Below, piece by piece: positions 56,483 through 64,000 of a stretch of DNA of 64,000 nucleotides. This stretch comes from Flagellimonas pacifica (lineage in GTDB: Bacteria > Bacteroidota > Bacteroidia > Flavobacteriales > Flavobacteriaceae), in NCBI RefSeq assembly GCF_900215465.1, contig NZ_OBEH01000006.1, positions 1 to 64,000 of the forward strand, in the 5' to 3' direction. Both the position numbers and the translations under genes were made by a program. The notes below the pieces were generated by a model. The model saw only the letters and a program-made list of their open reading frames with translations. It did no database searches and was not told the DNA's origin. Each line of letters opens with the position of its first letter. Positions within the stretch are counted from its first letter, which is position 1.

Positions 56483-56492
56483 ATATTTAAAG

Positions 56493-57407
56493 ATGGATTT
56501 CAGGATAAAATGGCTTGTTTCAGTATTACTGATTTTTGGAGGTATTTTGTTTTGTACTGCTCAAGAGCGGTCAAAACCTTTGGTGAAACACGTCGTTTTG
56601 ATTGGGTCCGATGGTTTTGGCGCGTATGCCTTCAAGAAAGCAAAAGCCCCCAACCTAAGAAAGATGATGGAAAATGGAGCGTATACACTTGAGGCGAGGT
56701 CGGTTTTACCTTCGTCCAGCGCAGTAAACTGGGCATCTATGATCATGGGCTCTGGGCCTGAACTGCATGGTTATACCGAGTGGGGGAGTAAAACACCTGA
56801 ATTGCCTTCAAAGGTCATTGGCGATGGGAACATATACCCAACCATTTTTAGCTTGATACACCAACAACTTCCCAATACTAAAAAAGGAGCTTCATATTCT
56901 TGGGGAGGTATTGGATATCTTTTTGAAAAGAATATGGTCGACATCGATTTCAATGGGAAAACCGATGAAGAGACTATGCAAAAGGCCATTGAATTTATCT
57001 TAACAGAGAAACCTTCACTAACCTTTATACATTTTGACCAACCAGATGGAGCAGGGCATAATATTGGACATGATACCCCAGAGTATTATAAGGAAGTGGA
57101 AAAAATTGATGCCTTGGTCGGAAAAATTTTAAGCGCTCTTGAAGAAAATAACTTGATGGAGAACACTGTTATACTATTTAGTTCTGATCATGGAGGTGTA
57201 GGTAAAGGACATGGAGGCAAAACCTTGTTGGAAGTTGAAATTCCATGGATAATTTATGGTAAGAACATAAATTCCAAAGGAAAATTGGAGAGCAGTGTTG
57301 TTACTTATGATACAGCAGTCACAATCGCCCATTTACTGGGTCTGAAGATTCCCGATTTTTGGAGGGGAAAACCAATTTTAGAAGCAATAAAATATGAGGA
57401 AAAGTAA
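56493..57407 (+). CDS. alkaline-phosphatase-superfamily phosphodiesterase
   Basis: The 304-residue product has a signal peptide (about residues 1-24). It shows the alkaline-phosphatase-superfamily layout of NPP-type phosphodiesterases: HVVLIGSDGFGAYAF, SSSAVNWASMIMGSGPELHGYT (nucleophile Ser/Thr region), FIHFDQPDGAGHNIGHD and LFSSDHGGVGKGHGG. These give the usual two-metal site. It overlaps the sulfatase gene by 14 bp. Its place in a fucoside locus suggests removal of a substituent such as a phosphate ester, but the natural substrate is unknown. Confidence 0.85.
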   Translation: MDFRIKWLVSVLLIFGGILFCTAQERSKPLVKHVVLIGSDGFGAYAFKKAKAPNLRKMMENGAYTLEARSVLPSSSAVNWASMIMGSGPELHGYTEWGSKTPELPSKVIGDGNIYPTIFSLIHQQLPNTKKGASYSWGGIGYLFEKNMVDIDFNGKTDEETMQKAIEFILTEKPSLTFIHFDQPDGAGHNIGHDTPEYYKEVEKIDALVGKILSALEENNLMENTVILFSSDHGGVGKGHGGKTLLEVEIPWIIYGKNINSKGKLESSVVTYDTAVTIAHLLGLKIPDFWRGKPILEAIKYEEK

Positions 57408-58941
57408 GTTTTTGGGCATAATTTGCCTGTTGATTCTAGTTTGTTCCTGTAAAGAAATCGAAAAGGAAGTTCCACAGCAACCAAACATTGTACTTTTTTT
57501 GGTTGATGATATGGGCTGGCAGGATACTTCCGTTCCCTTCTGGAACCAAAGAACAGCTTATAATGATTTGTACCATACTCCCAATATGGAACGCTTGGCC
57601 GCAGAAGGTATGAAGTTTACCCAGGCCTATGCAACTCCTGTGTGTTCCCCTACAAGGGTGAGTCTTATGACAGGAATGAACGCGGCTAGGCATAGGGTTA
57701 CCAATTGGACACTTAGAAAAGATGCTCTTCAACCTATGGAGACAAATCATCCTACGTTGAGTTTTCCTGAATGGAATGTTAACGGAATGAGCCCCGTTGA
57801 AGGTGACCCCAAAGCGGTTCACGCAACTCCATTACCCAAATTACTTCAAGATGCAGGATATTATACCGTGCATACGGGAAAAGCTCATTTTGGAGCTATT
57901 GGAACACCTGGGGATGACCCATTAAATCTGGGTTTTGATGTGAACATAGCTGGACATGCAGCTGGTGCTCCACAAAGTTACCTTGGTATGGAGAATTTTG
58001 GGAATGGGAAAGAAGGTAAAGAAGTTTGGGCTGTCCCTGGGCTCGAAAAATACCATGGAGACGACATTTACCTGACCGAGGCACTTACACAAGAATCTTT
58101 AAGTGCTTTGGATTCTGTTAAGGGCAAGAAACCTTTTTTCTTGTATATGTCACATTATGCAGTGCATACTCCAATTATGGGTGATAAAAGATACTTTCAA
58201 AAGTATGTGGATGCAGGATTGGATTCTACAGAGGCAAAATATGCTTCCATGGTTGAAGGGATGGACAAAAGTTTGGGCGACATCATGGATTATCTTGAAA
58301 AAAATCAACTAGAGGACAATACAATTATTCTTTTTATGTCTGACAATGGCGGATTGAGCGCTGTTGCCCGAGGTGGAGAGCCACATACCCATAATAGGCC
58401 TCTAGCCAGTGGAAAAGGTTCCATTTATGAGGGAGGTATAAGAGAACCAATGTTAGTGAAATGGCCTGGTACAACAATACCGGGAGCATCAACTGATGAT
58501 TATGTTATCATTGAGGACTTTTACCCTACAATTTTAGAAATGGCAGGAATTTCAGGTAACAATAAAGTGCAAACAATTGATGGAAAAAGCTTCACTTCAA
58601 TTTTAAAAGGAGAAGTGGCAATTGAAGAAGAACGACCATTGTTTTGGCACTATCCCAACGAATGGGGGCCAGAAGGTCCTGGTATTGGAGCTTTTAGCGC
58701 TATAAGATCAGGAGATTGGAAGTTGATTTATTTTCACGAAGATCAACATATGGAGTTGTACAATATCACTGAAGATATTGGAGAAACCCAAAACATGGTA
58801 TCAACCCAAGCGGAAAAGACAAGAGAAATGGCACAAATACTATCAGAACACCTTGTTAGTGTAAATGCACAAATGCCTTCCAATAAGGAAACAGGGCAAA
58901 CAATCCCATTACCCAACCAAAAAATAAACATAAGTAAGTAG
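57394..58941 (+). CDS. S1-family sulfatase (FGly type), lipoprotein
   Basis: The 515-residue product has a lipoprotein signal ending LVCSC. Metal-binding D38-D39 lie in LFLVDDMGWQD, and formylglycine precursor C84 in the motif CSPTRVSLMTG. Later motifs include GYYTVHTGKAHFG and LFMSDNGGLSAVARGGEPHTHN. It hydrolyses sulfate esters after conversion of C84 to formylglycine by a modifying enzyme not seen in this window. It is the only sulfatase here, which fits a lightly sulfated fucosylated substrate. Confidence 0.94.
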   Translation: MRKSKFLGIICLLILVCSCKEIEKEVPQQPNIVLFLVDDMGWQDTSVPFWNQRTAYNDLYHTPNMERLAAEGMKFTQAYATPVCSPTRVSLMTGMNAARHRVTNWTLRKDALQPMETNHPTLSFPEWNVNGMSPVEGDPKAVHATPLPKLLQDAGYYTVHTGKAHFGAIGTPGDDPLNLGFDVNIAGHAAGAPQSYLGMENFGNGKEGKEVWAVPGLEKYHGDDIYLTEALTQESLSALDSVKGKKPFFLYMSHYAVHTPIMGDKRYFQKYVDAGLDSTEAKYASMVEGMDKSLGDIMDYLEKNQLEDNTIILFMSDNGGLSAVARGGEPHTHNRPLASGKGSIYEGGIREPMLVKWPGTTIPGASTDDYVIIEDFYPTILEMAGISGNNKVQTIDGKSFTSILKGEVAIEEERPLFWHYPNEWGPEGPGIGAFSAIRSGDWKLIYFHEDQHMELYNITEDIGETQNMVSTQAEKTREMAQILSEHLVSVNAQMPSNKETGQTIPLPNQKINISK

Positions 58942-58946
58942 TAATT

Positions 58947-61043
58947 ATGAAAAAAGCACTCCAATTCGTTATAGCAGGAGCAATAATTTTATCAGTATCG
59001 TGTAACAGCCAAATACCCCCTGAGCCCGTTGGCCCTGTTCCTTCGGAACGGCAATTGGCATGGCATGAGTTGGAGTATTACGCTTTTGTCCACTTTAACA
59101 TGAATACTTTTACCGATATGGAATGGGGTACTGGAGGGGAGAAACCGGAACAGTTCAATCCAACACAATTGGATACGCGCCAATGGGCCAAAGTGGCCAA
59201 GGAAGCGGGAATGAAAGGCATAATCCTTACCGCCAAACATCACGATGGTTTCTGCTTATGGCCAACGAAAACCACGGAGCACTCGGTTAAAAATTCACCT
59301 TGGAAAAACGGCCAGGGCGATTTGGTTCAGGATTTGGCGGATGCCTGTAAAGAGTATGGTCTTAAATTGGGGCTTTACCTTTCTCCTTGGGATCGTAATA
59401 ATGAGCATTACGGTACACCTGAATACGTGAAAATATTTCATGAACAATTGAGAGAGCTTTTGACCAATTATGGCGAATTGTTTGAAGTTTGGTTTGATGG
59501 CGCCAATGGAGGGTCGGGATATTATGGAGGAGCAAATGAAACCCGTAAAATTGACAATAAGACCTATTACGAATGGCCCAAAACCACCCAGATGATTCGG
59601 GAATTGCAACCTAATGCGGTTATATTCAGCGACGGTGGACCTGACATACGTTGGGTAGGTAATGAAGAAGGTTGGGCAAATGAAACCAATTGGAGTGTTA
59701 TGCGTAGGGATGAGATACATCCGGGTTGGCCTAGATATGTGGAACTGCGGTCTGGGCATGAAGATGGAACGCATTGGCTTCCTGCAGAGGTAAACACTTC
59801 CATTCGCCCGGGGTGGTATTACCATGCAGGTGAAGACCACCAAGTAAAGACGTTACCTCGATTGGTGCAGACTTTTTATGAGTCAATAGGTAGAAATGGT
59901 AATTTTCTATTGAATCTACCGGTAGATGATAGGGGGCTTGTTCACGAAAAGGACGTTGAGCAATTGTTAGCGCTGAAACAACAAATTGACAAAGATTTTG
60001 CAAATGAATTGGCACAGGGACAGTCCATTGTGGCTTCGGATGTACGGGACAATGGATTAGTTTTTTCAGCGGAAAATGCTATTGATGGTGATAAAGAAAG
60101 CTATTGGGCGACCAATGATGGTGTAACCCAAGCATCCATTACCGTATCTTTTGAAGAACCCACAGAGGTCAATCGTATTGTTTTACAGGAATATATTCCT
60201 TTGGGACAACGAGTTAAAAAATTTAAGGTTAGCGCTGAGGTGAATGGCGAATGGAAAACCATTGATGAACAAACCACTATTGGTAATAAGCGTATTCTCC
60301 GATTTGAAACGGTAAAAGCAGATAAAATACAAGTAGAAATACTTGATTCAAAAGGACCCATTACACTTTCAAATCTGGAACTATACAGGGCTCCGGCACT
60401 TTTGGTTGAACCTGACTTTTCAAGAAATAGGGATGGAATGGTTTCCATTAGTGTGCCAGATGATAAGGTTGATATTTATTTTACTACGGACGGAAGCGAC
60501 CCAACAACTGCATCGGCCAAATATTCAAAACCGTTTTCTTTGATTGAACCAGCCACTGTAAAAGCCATAGCCGCAGATCCAGATAGTGGACAGCAAACAC
60601 AGCCTGCAAACCGATATTTTGATATTGCTAAAAAGGAATGGCAAATAATAGCTGCCTCTTCAGGGAATTTGGAGGATGCGGAAAAACTGATGGATGGAAA
60701 CCCCCATACATTTTGGGCAACGGATAAGGAAGACAAAAAGACACCGGAAATCACAATAGATTTGGGTAAATCCCACGGATTGACCGGCTTTACATATTGG
60801 CCCATACAAACACGCTATCCATTTGGCATAATAACCCATTACGAGCTTTTGGTCAGTAATGATAACAGAAATTGGAATACGGTTGCAAAAGGTGAATTTG
60901 GGAATGTTGTTAACAACAGAATTGAACAAAAGGTGAATTTTGATTTAACTGCTGGAAGGTATATTAAATTACGAGCTTTAAAAGTTAATGGTGATGATAC
61001 CAGAGCTTCTTTTGCTGAGGTTGGGGTGTTAACATCAAACTAG
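58947..61043 (+). CDS. multidomain GH29 alpha-L-fucosidase (copy 5)
   Basis: The 698-residue product has a lipoprotein signal ending SVSC and a GH29 domain (about 35-340) with YYAFVHFNMNTFTDMEWG, MKGIILTAKHHDGFCLWPTK and FEVWFDGANGG (predicted nucleophile Asp184). It continues with an F5/8-type C (CBM32-like) domain at about 345-475, a chitobiase-C-like domain with YFTTDGSDPTTASAKY at about 480-555, and a second F5/8-type C domain to the end. The accessory domains suggest binding to a large glycan. It is the most distinctive of the five. Confidence 0.92.
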   Translation: MKKALQFVIAGAIILSVSCNSQIPPEPVGPVPSERQLAWHELEYYAFVHFNMNTFTDMEWGTGGEKPEQFNPTQLDTRQWAKVAKEAGMKGIILTAKHHDGFCLWPTKTTEHSVKNSPWKNGQGDLVQDLADACKEYGLKLGLYLSPWDRNNEHYGTPEYVKIFHEQLRELLTNYGELFEVWFDGANGGSGYYGGANETRKIDNKTYYEWPKTTQMIRELQPNAVIFSDGGPDIRWVGNEEGWANETNWSVMRRDEIHPGWPRYVELRSGHEDGTHWLPAEVNTSIRPGWYYHAGEDHQVKTLPRLVQTFYESIGRNGNFLLNLPVDDRGLVHEKDVEQLLALKQQIDKDFANELAQGQSIVASDVRDNGLVFSAENAIDGDKESYWATNDGVTQASITVSFEEPTEVNRIVLQEYIPLGQRVKKFKVSAEVNGEWKTIDEQTTIGNKRILRFETVKADKIQVEILDSKGPITLSNLELYRAPALLVEPDFSRNRDGMVSISVPDDKVDIYFTTDGSDPTTASAKYSKPFSLIEPATVKAIAADPDSGQQTQPANRYFDIAKKEWQIIAASSGNLEDAEKLMDGNPHTFWATDKEDKKTPEITIDLGKSHGLTGFTYWPIQTRYPFGIITHYELLVSNDNRNWNTVAKGEFGNVVNNRIEQKVNFDLTAGRYIKLRALKVNGDDTRASFAEVGVLTSN

Positions 61044-61048
61044 TATCC

Positions 61049-62107
61049 ATGAAACAGGGCATTATATTTGTTTTTTTTATATGCTTCTTTACCTCGATGT
61101 CACAAGAAGCTAAAGATGACCTCTATTTTAATGACCAGTTTTTGCCCATTTCAAAGGATAATATTTTCAAAACTCCGGGATACTACAATTGGGGGACATC
61201 TATTATTAAAGGCGAAGATGGAAAATATCATTTGTTTTATTCCCGTTGGAAAAAAGAGTATAGTTTTTATGGCTGGCTGACCCATTCAGAAATTGCGCAT
61301 GCTATTTCCAAAAGCCCCTCCGGACCATGGGAGTATGAAGAAACTGTGTTGAAAGGAAGAGGCAAAAAACATTGGGATGGTATTACTGCCCATAATCCCA
61401 AAATCAAGTTTTTTGACGGCAAATATTACCTATACTATATAGGAACAAACCTTGGGAAAAAGGAGTATTCGGAAAAAGACCTTGTAGAAACGGCACTCAC
61501 CGGATATTCGCACCCTAATTGGAAAATTTTACGACCCAACCAACGTACCGGGGTTTCGGTGGCCAGTTCACTTAATGGACCTTGGACGAGGATGGATCAG
61601 CCCTTAATAGAGCCAAGTGGACCTATTACAACCTTGACGGTCAACCCCGCAATTGATAAAGGCAAGGATGGAAAATACTATCTGATTGTAAAAGGTGATA
61701 AACCCAATGAAAAACGCTTTATTCGTAATCAGGCAATTGCTATTTCCAATTCACCCTCTGGACCATTTGAAATTCAAGAAAAAGCGGTAATAGATGATAT
61801 GGATACTGAAGATGTCTCTATGTGGTACGATAAAAACCTGGAACGTTTCTATGCAGTGTTTCATGCACATGATTTTATTGGCATGATTACCTCAGAAAAT
61901 GGCAGCGATTGGAAGAATTCAAACCAGTACAAACTCTTGCCAAAATCATTAAATTTAGCGGATGGTTCAATTTTGAAGCCAGATAGAATGGAACGCCCTT
62001 TTCTTTATCAAGAAGATGGGAAGCCAAAGGTGTTGGCATTGTCCATTAAAAAAGGAGATGAATCGTATAGTGTTTTTGTTCCAATCAAGAAAAACAAGAC
62101 TAAATAA
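61049..62107 (+). CDS. five-bladed beta-propeller glycoside hydrolase (GH43/GH117-like)
   Basis: The 352-residue product has a signal peptide (about 1-19) and repeats of a beta-propeller: NWGTSIIKGEDGKYHLFYSRW, HNPKIKFFDGKYYLYYIGTN, NPAIDKGKDGKYYLIVKGD and MWYDKNLERFYAVFHAHD. The D/E placements and the GPW/GPF blade motifs are like those of GH43 and GH117-type enzymes. The exact family and substrate are not certain. It lies 5 bp after the large GH29 gene, so it acts on the same glycan, probably on a non-fucose linkage. Confidence 0.65.
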   Translation: MKQGIIFVFFICFFTSMSQEAKDDLYFNDQFLPISKDNIFKTPGYYNWGTSIIKGEDGKYHLFYSRWKKEYSFYGWLTHSEIAHAISKSPSGPWEYEETVLKGRGKKHWDGITAHNPKIKFFDGKYYLYYIGTNLGKKEYSEKDLVETALTGYSHPNWKILRPNQRTGVSVASSLNGPWTRMDQPLIEPSGPITTLTVNPAIDKGKDGKYYLIVKGDKPNEKRFIRNQAIAISNSPSGPFEIQEKAVIDDMDTEDVSMWYDKNLERFYAVFHAHDFIGMITSENGSDWKNSNQYKLLPKSLNLADGSILKPDRMERPFLYQEDGKPKVLALSIKKGDESYSVFVPIKKNKTK

Positions 62108-62122
62108 TTAGTAGTTTAAAAA

Positions 62123-62917
62123 ATGAATTTAGGATTACAGGATAAAGTAATAGTGGTTACAGGAGGAGACAAGGGCATTGGAAATGGCATTTGTAATGTG
62201 CTTGCGGATGAAGGCGCTATTCCCGTAATTATTGGTCGAAAAGAACATGATGTGCAAAAAGCCGTTGATGCCATAAAACAAAATGGAGGCAAAGCTTTTT
62301 ATGCAATGGCAGAACTCACAAATCCAGAAGAATGCAGGAAAGCTATTGAAAAAGTAGTGAAGGAATTTGGGAGAATAGATGGACTTGTCAACAATGCAGG
62401 GGTTAATGATGGGGTAGGATTGGAGCATGGTAATTATGAAGATTTTGAACGTTCTTTGCAGCGTAACGTAGGGCACTATTACGTAATGGCCCATCATGCC
62501 TTTCCAGAATTGAAAAAAAGCAGAGGAAGTATTGTGAATATCGGCTCCAAGACATCGGTTACCGGTCAGGGAGGTACTTCTGGTTATGCCGCCGCCAATG
62601 GGGCAAGAAATTCTCTTACCCGTGAGTGGGCAGTTGAATTACTTCCGTATGCCATTAGGGTAAATGCGGTGATTGTTGCCGAATGCTACACGCCATTATA
62701 TGATCGTTGGATCAAAACATTTGAAAACCCTGAGGAAAGATTAAAAGAAATAACAGATAAAATTCCTTTGGAAAACCGGATGACTTCAGCAGAAGAGATT
62801 GCCAATGCTGTTGTATTTTTACTTTCCGAAAAATCAAGCCATACAACAGGCCAGCTTATTTATGTAGATGGGGGCTATACGCATCTGGACAGGGCATTAA
62901 CCAAACCAAACAACTAA
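62123..62917 (+). CDS. SDR oxidoreductase, likely L-fucose dehydrogenase
   Basis: The 264-residue product is a short-chain dehydrogenase with TGGDKGIGNG and NNAG motifs, S142 and Y155. The expected catalytic Lys at 159 is Asn (SGYAAANGARN). The pathway lacks only an L-fucose dehydrogenase, which this gene could supply by oxidising L-fucose to L-fucono-lactone with NAD(P)+. Both SDRs could also swap roles with the one at 47299. It is followed by the transporter gene after 5 bp. Confidence 0.78.
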   Translation: MNLGLQDKVIVVTGGDKGIGNGICNVLADEGAIPVIIGRKEHDVQKAVDAIKQNGGKAFYAMAELTNPEECRKAIEKVVKEFGRIDGLVNNAGVNDGVGLEHGNYEDFERSLQRNVGHYYVMAHHAFPELKKSRGSIVNIGSKTSVTGQGGTSGYAAANGARNSLTREWAVELLPYAIRVNAVIVAECYTPLYDRWIKTFENPEERLKEITDKIPLENRMTSAEEIANAVVFLLSEKSSHTTGQLIYVDGGYTHLDRALTKPNN

Positions 62918-62922
62918 AAATT

Positions 62923-64000
62923 ATGAGTAGACCAAAAGTAGTATCAAAAGAAGTGCTTTTTCCATTTATCCTAATCACTTCCCTATTTGCACTTTGGGGT
63001 TTTGCCAATGCGGTCACGGACCCAATGGTGCAAGCGTTCAAAAAGGTATTGGAATTATCAAATTCCCAAGCCGCTTGGGTGCAAATGGCATTTTACGGAG
63101 GATATTTCTGTATGGCACTGCCAGCAGCAATGTTTATGAGAAAGTACTCCTATAAAGTCGGAATTCTTATTGGATTGGGCCTGTATGCTGTTGGAGCATT
63201 GATGTTCTACCCGGCCGCAATAACCGAGAAATTCTGGTTTTTCTGCTTGGGACTATATATACTGACTTTTGGACTGGCTTTTTTGGAGACCGCTGCAAAC
63301 CCATATGCATTGGCCATGGGGGCTAAAGAGACGGCTACCCAACGTCTTAATCTTGCACAAGCATTTAATCCTGTTGGTTTGATAGCAGGTCTGGTTGTTG
63401 CCCAACAATTTGTACTTAAAAACCTTCAATCTGATGACATAGAAAATTTTAGTGCGTTGGATGAAGCAGCCAAGACATTGGTAAGAACTTCGGATTTATT
63501 GGTCATCCGTAATCCATATGTGATTTTGGGGTTGGTCATCTCCATAATTTTTGTTGTCTTTCTGGTAAGTAAAATGCCTCAGGCCAGGGATGAGGACGAC
63601 ATACCGAGTATAGGAGCAATATTTAAGACGCTATCCAAAAACAAAAAATATGTATTGGGCGTATTGGCCCAGATTCTATATGTGGGTGCACAGATTATGT
63701 GCTGGACGTACATCTATCAATATGCAGAGGCGATTGGGATGGATAGTGTTACGGCCGGATACTACCAGATGGCAGCTTTTATTGTATTTGTGGTAGGTCG
63801 TGCCATTGGAACATATCTCCTACGTTTTATGAGTCCTGGCAAGTTGCTAAAATCATTTGCCATTTTAGCTTTGTTGTGCACTCTCGGTGCTATTCTTATA
63901 AAAGGAATGGTAGGACTTTATTGTATCGTTGGAATTTCAATGTTCATGTCTCTAATGTTCCCAACCATTTACGGGATTGCCCTAGGTGATCTTACAGAGG
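62923..64000 (+). CDS. fucP: L-fucose:H+ symporter FucP-type transporter (N-terminal part)
   Basis: From the ATG at 62923 the frame stays open to the window end (359 codons), so the gene is cut by the edge. The translation is a major-facilitator sugar permease of the FucP family: LFPFILITSLFALWGFANAVTDPM at the start, YGGYFCMALPA, LETAANPYALAMG and FPTIYGIALGDLTE near the cut. It imports L-fucose with protons across the inner membrane. It is the last gene of the fucose operon seen here. Confidence 0.92.
   Translation, partial: MSRPKVVSKEVLFPFILITSLFALWGFANAVTDPMVQAFKKVLELSNSQAAWVQMAFYGGYFCMALPAAMFMRKYSYKVGILIGLGLYAVGALMFYPAAITEKFWFFCLGLYILTFGLAFLETAANPYALAMGAKETATQRLNLAQAFNPVGLIAGLVVAQQFVLKNLQSDDIENFSALDEAAKTLVRTSDLLVIRNPYVILGLVISIIFVVFLVSKMPQARDEDDIPSIGAIFKTLSKNKKYVLGVLAQILYVGAQIMCWTYIYQYAEAIGMDSVTAGYYQMAAFIVFVVGRAIGTYLLRFMSPGKLLKSFAILALLCTLGAILIKGMVGLYCIVGISMFMSLMFPTIYGIALGDLTE

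Noticed and set aside
59295..59843. A 182-codon minus-strand frame inside the large GH29 gene
   Set aside because: It is antisense to conserved GH29 catalytic motifs and has no recognisable protein feature.

Overview
The window is AT-rich DNA from a member of the Bacteroidota, most likely a marine Flavobacteriaceae. The evidence is a SusC/SusD pair, an NhaD sodium/proton antiporter, DUF4270 and Kelch lipoproteins, genes preceded by TAnnTTTG-type -7 promoter elements, and many short lipoprotein signals. I cannot name the genus from sequence alone. No insertion sequence, prophage or CRISPR array was seen.

Left part (1-18.9 kb), mostly housekeeping. The window opens inside a 5S rRNA gene at the end of an rRNA operon. 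Convergent to it are gltB-gltD (glutamate synthase). Then come an acyl-CoA dehydrogenase, nhaD, an exbB-exbD-tonB-folC run, a LytTR two-component system with a DUF4907 protein and a Kelch lipoprotein, a divergent DUF4270 lipoprotein plus outer-membrane protein, and a tRNA-Val.

Middle part (19-37.2 kb), an anaerobic nitrogen-oxide island. It holds class III ribonucleotide reductase (nrdG, nrdD), nitric oxide reductase norC-norB, a copper nitrite reductase with a fused cytochrome c domain, a NirV-like protein, a Sco-type copper chaperone, norQ, norD, norE, norF and a 599-residue uncharacterised protein resembling nitronate-monooxygenase-type TIM barrels. An Fe-S Rrf2-family regulator, nadA-nadB, a histidine-rich polytopic membrane protein and the di-iron repair protein Ric/ScdA follow. 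By eye, two operator-like motifs recur. One is a 20-bp box (AAAGGAT-N6-ATCTTTT) before nrdG, norC, the Rrf2 gene and ric. The other is a 14-bp FNR/CRP-type box (ATGAY-N4-RTCAT) before norC, ric and between the Rrf2 gene and nadA. At norC and ric the two boxes have identical centre-to-centre spacing (53 bp). Together the genes would reduce nitrite to NO and N2O and repair NO damage; no nosZ is present here.

Right part (37.2-64 kb), a fucose/fucoside polysaccharide utilisation locus. After a second tRNA-Val and a queD-like gene come SusD and SusC (minus strand), a small AraC protein, and a divergent AraC sensor-regulator. A long co-directional operon then encodes L-fuconate dehydratase, five GH29 alpha-L-fucosidases, a GH95 fucosidase, a sulfatase, a phosphodiesterase-like protein, a beta-propeller glycosidase, two SDRs, an FAH-family hydrolase, a lactonase and the start of a FucP-type transporter. 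This is a complete candidate non-phosphorylating route from L-fucose to pyruvate and lactate.
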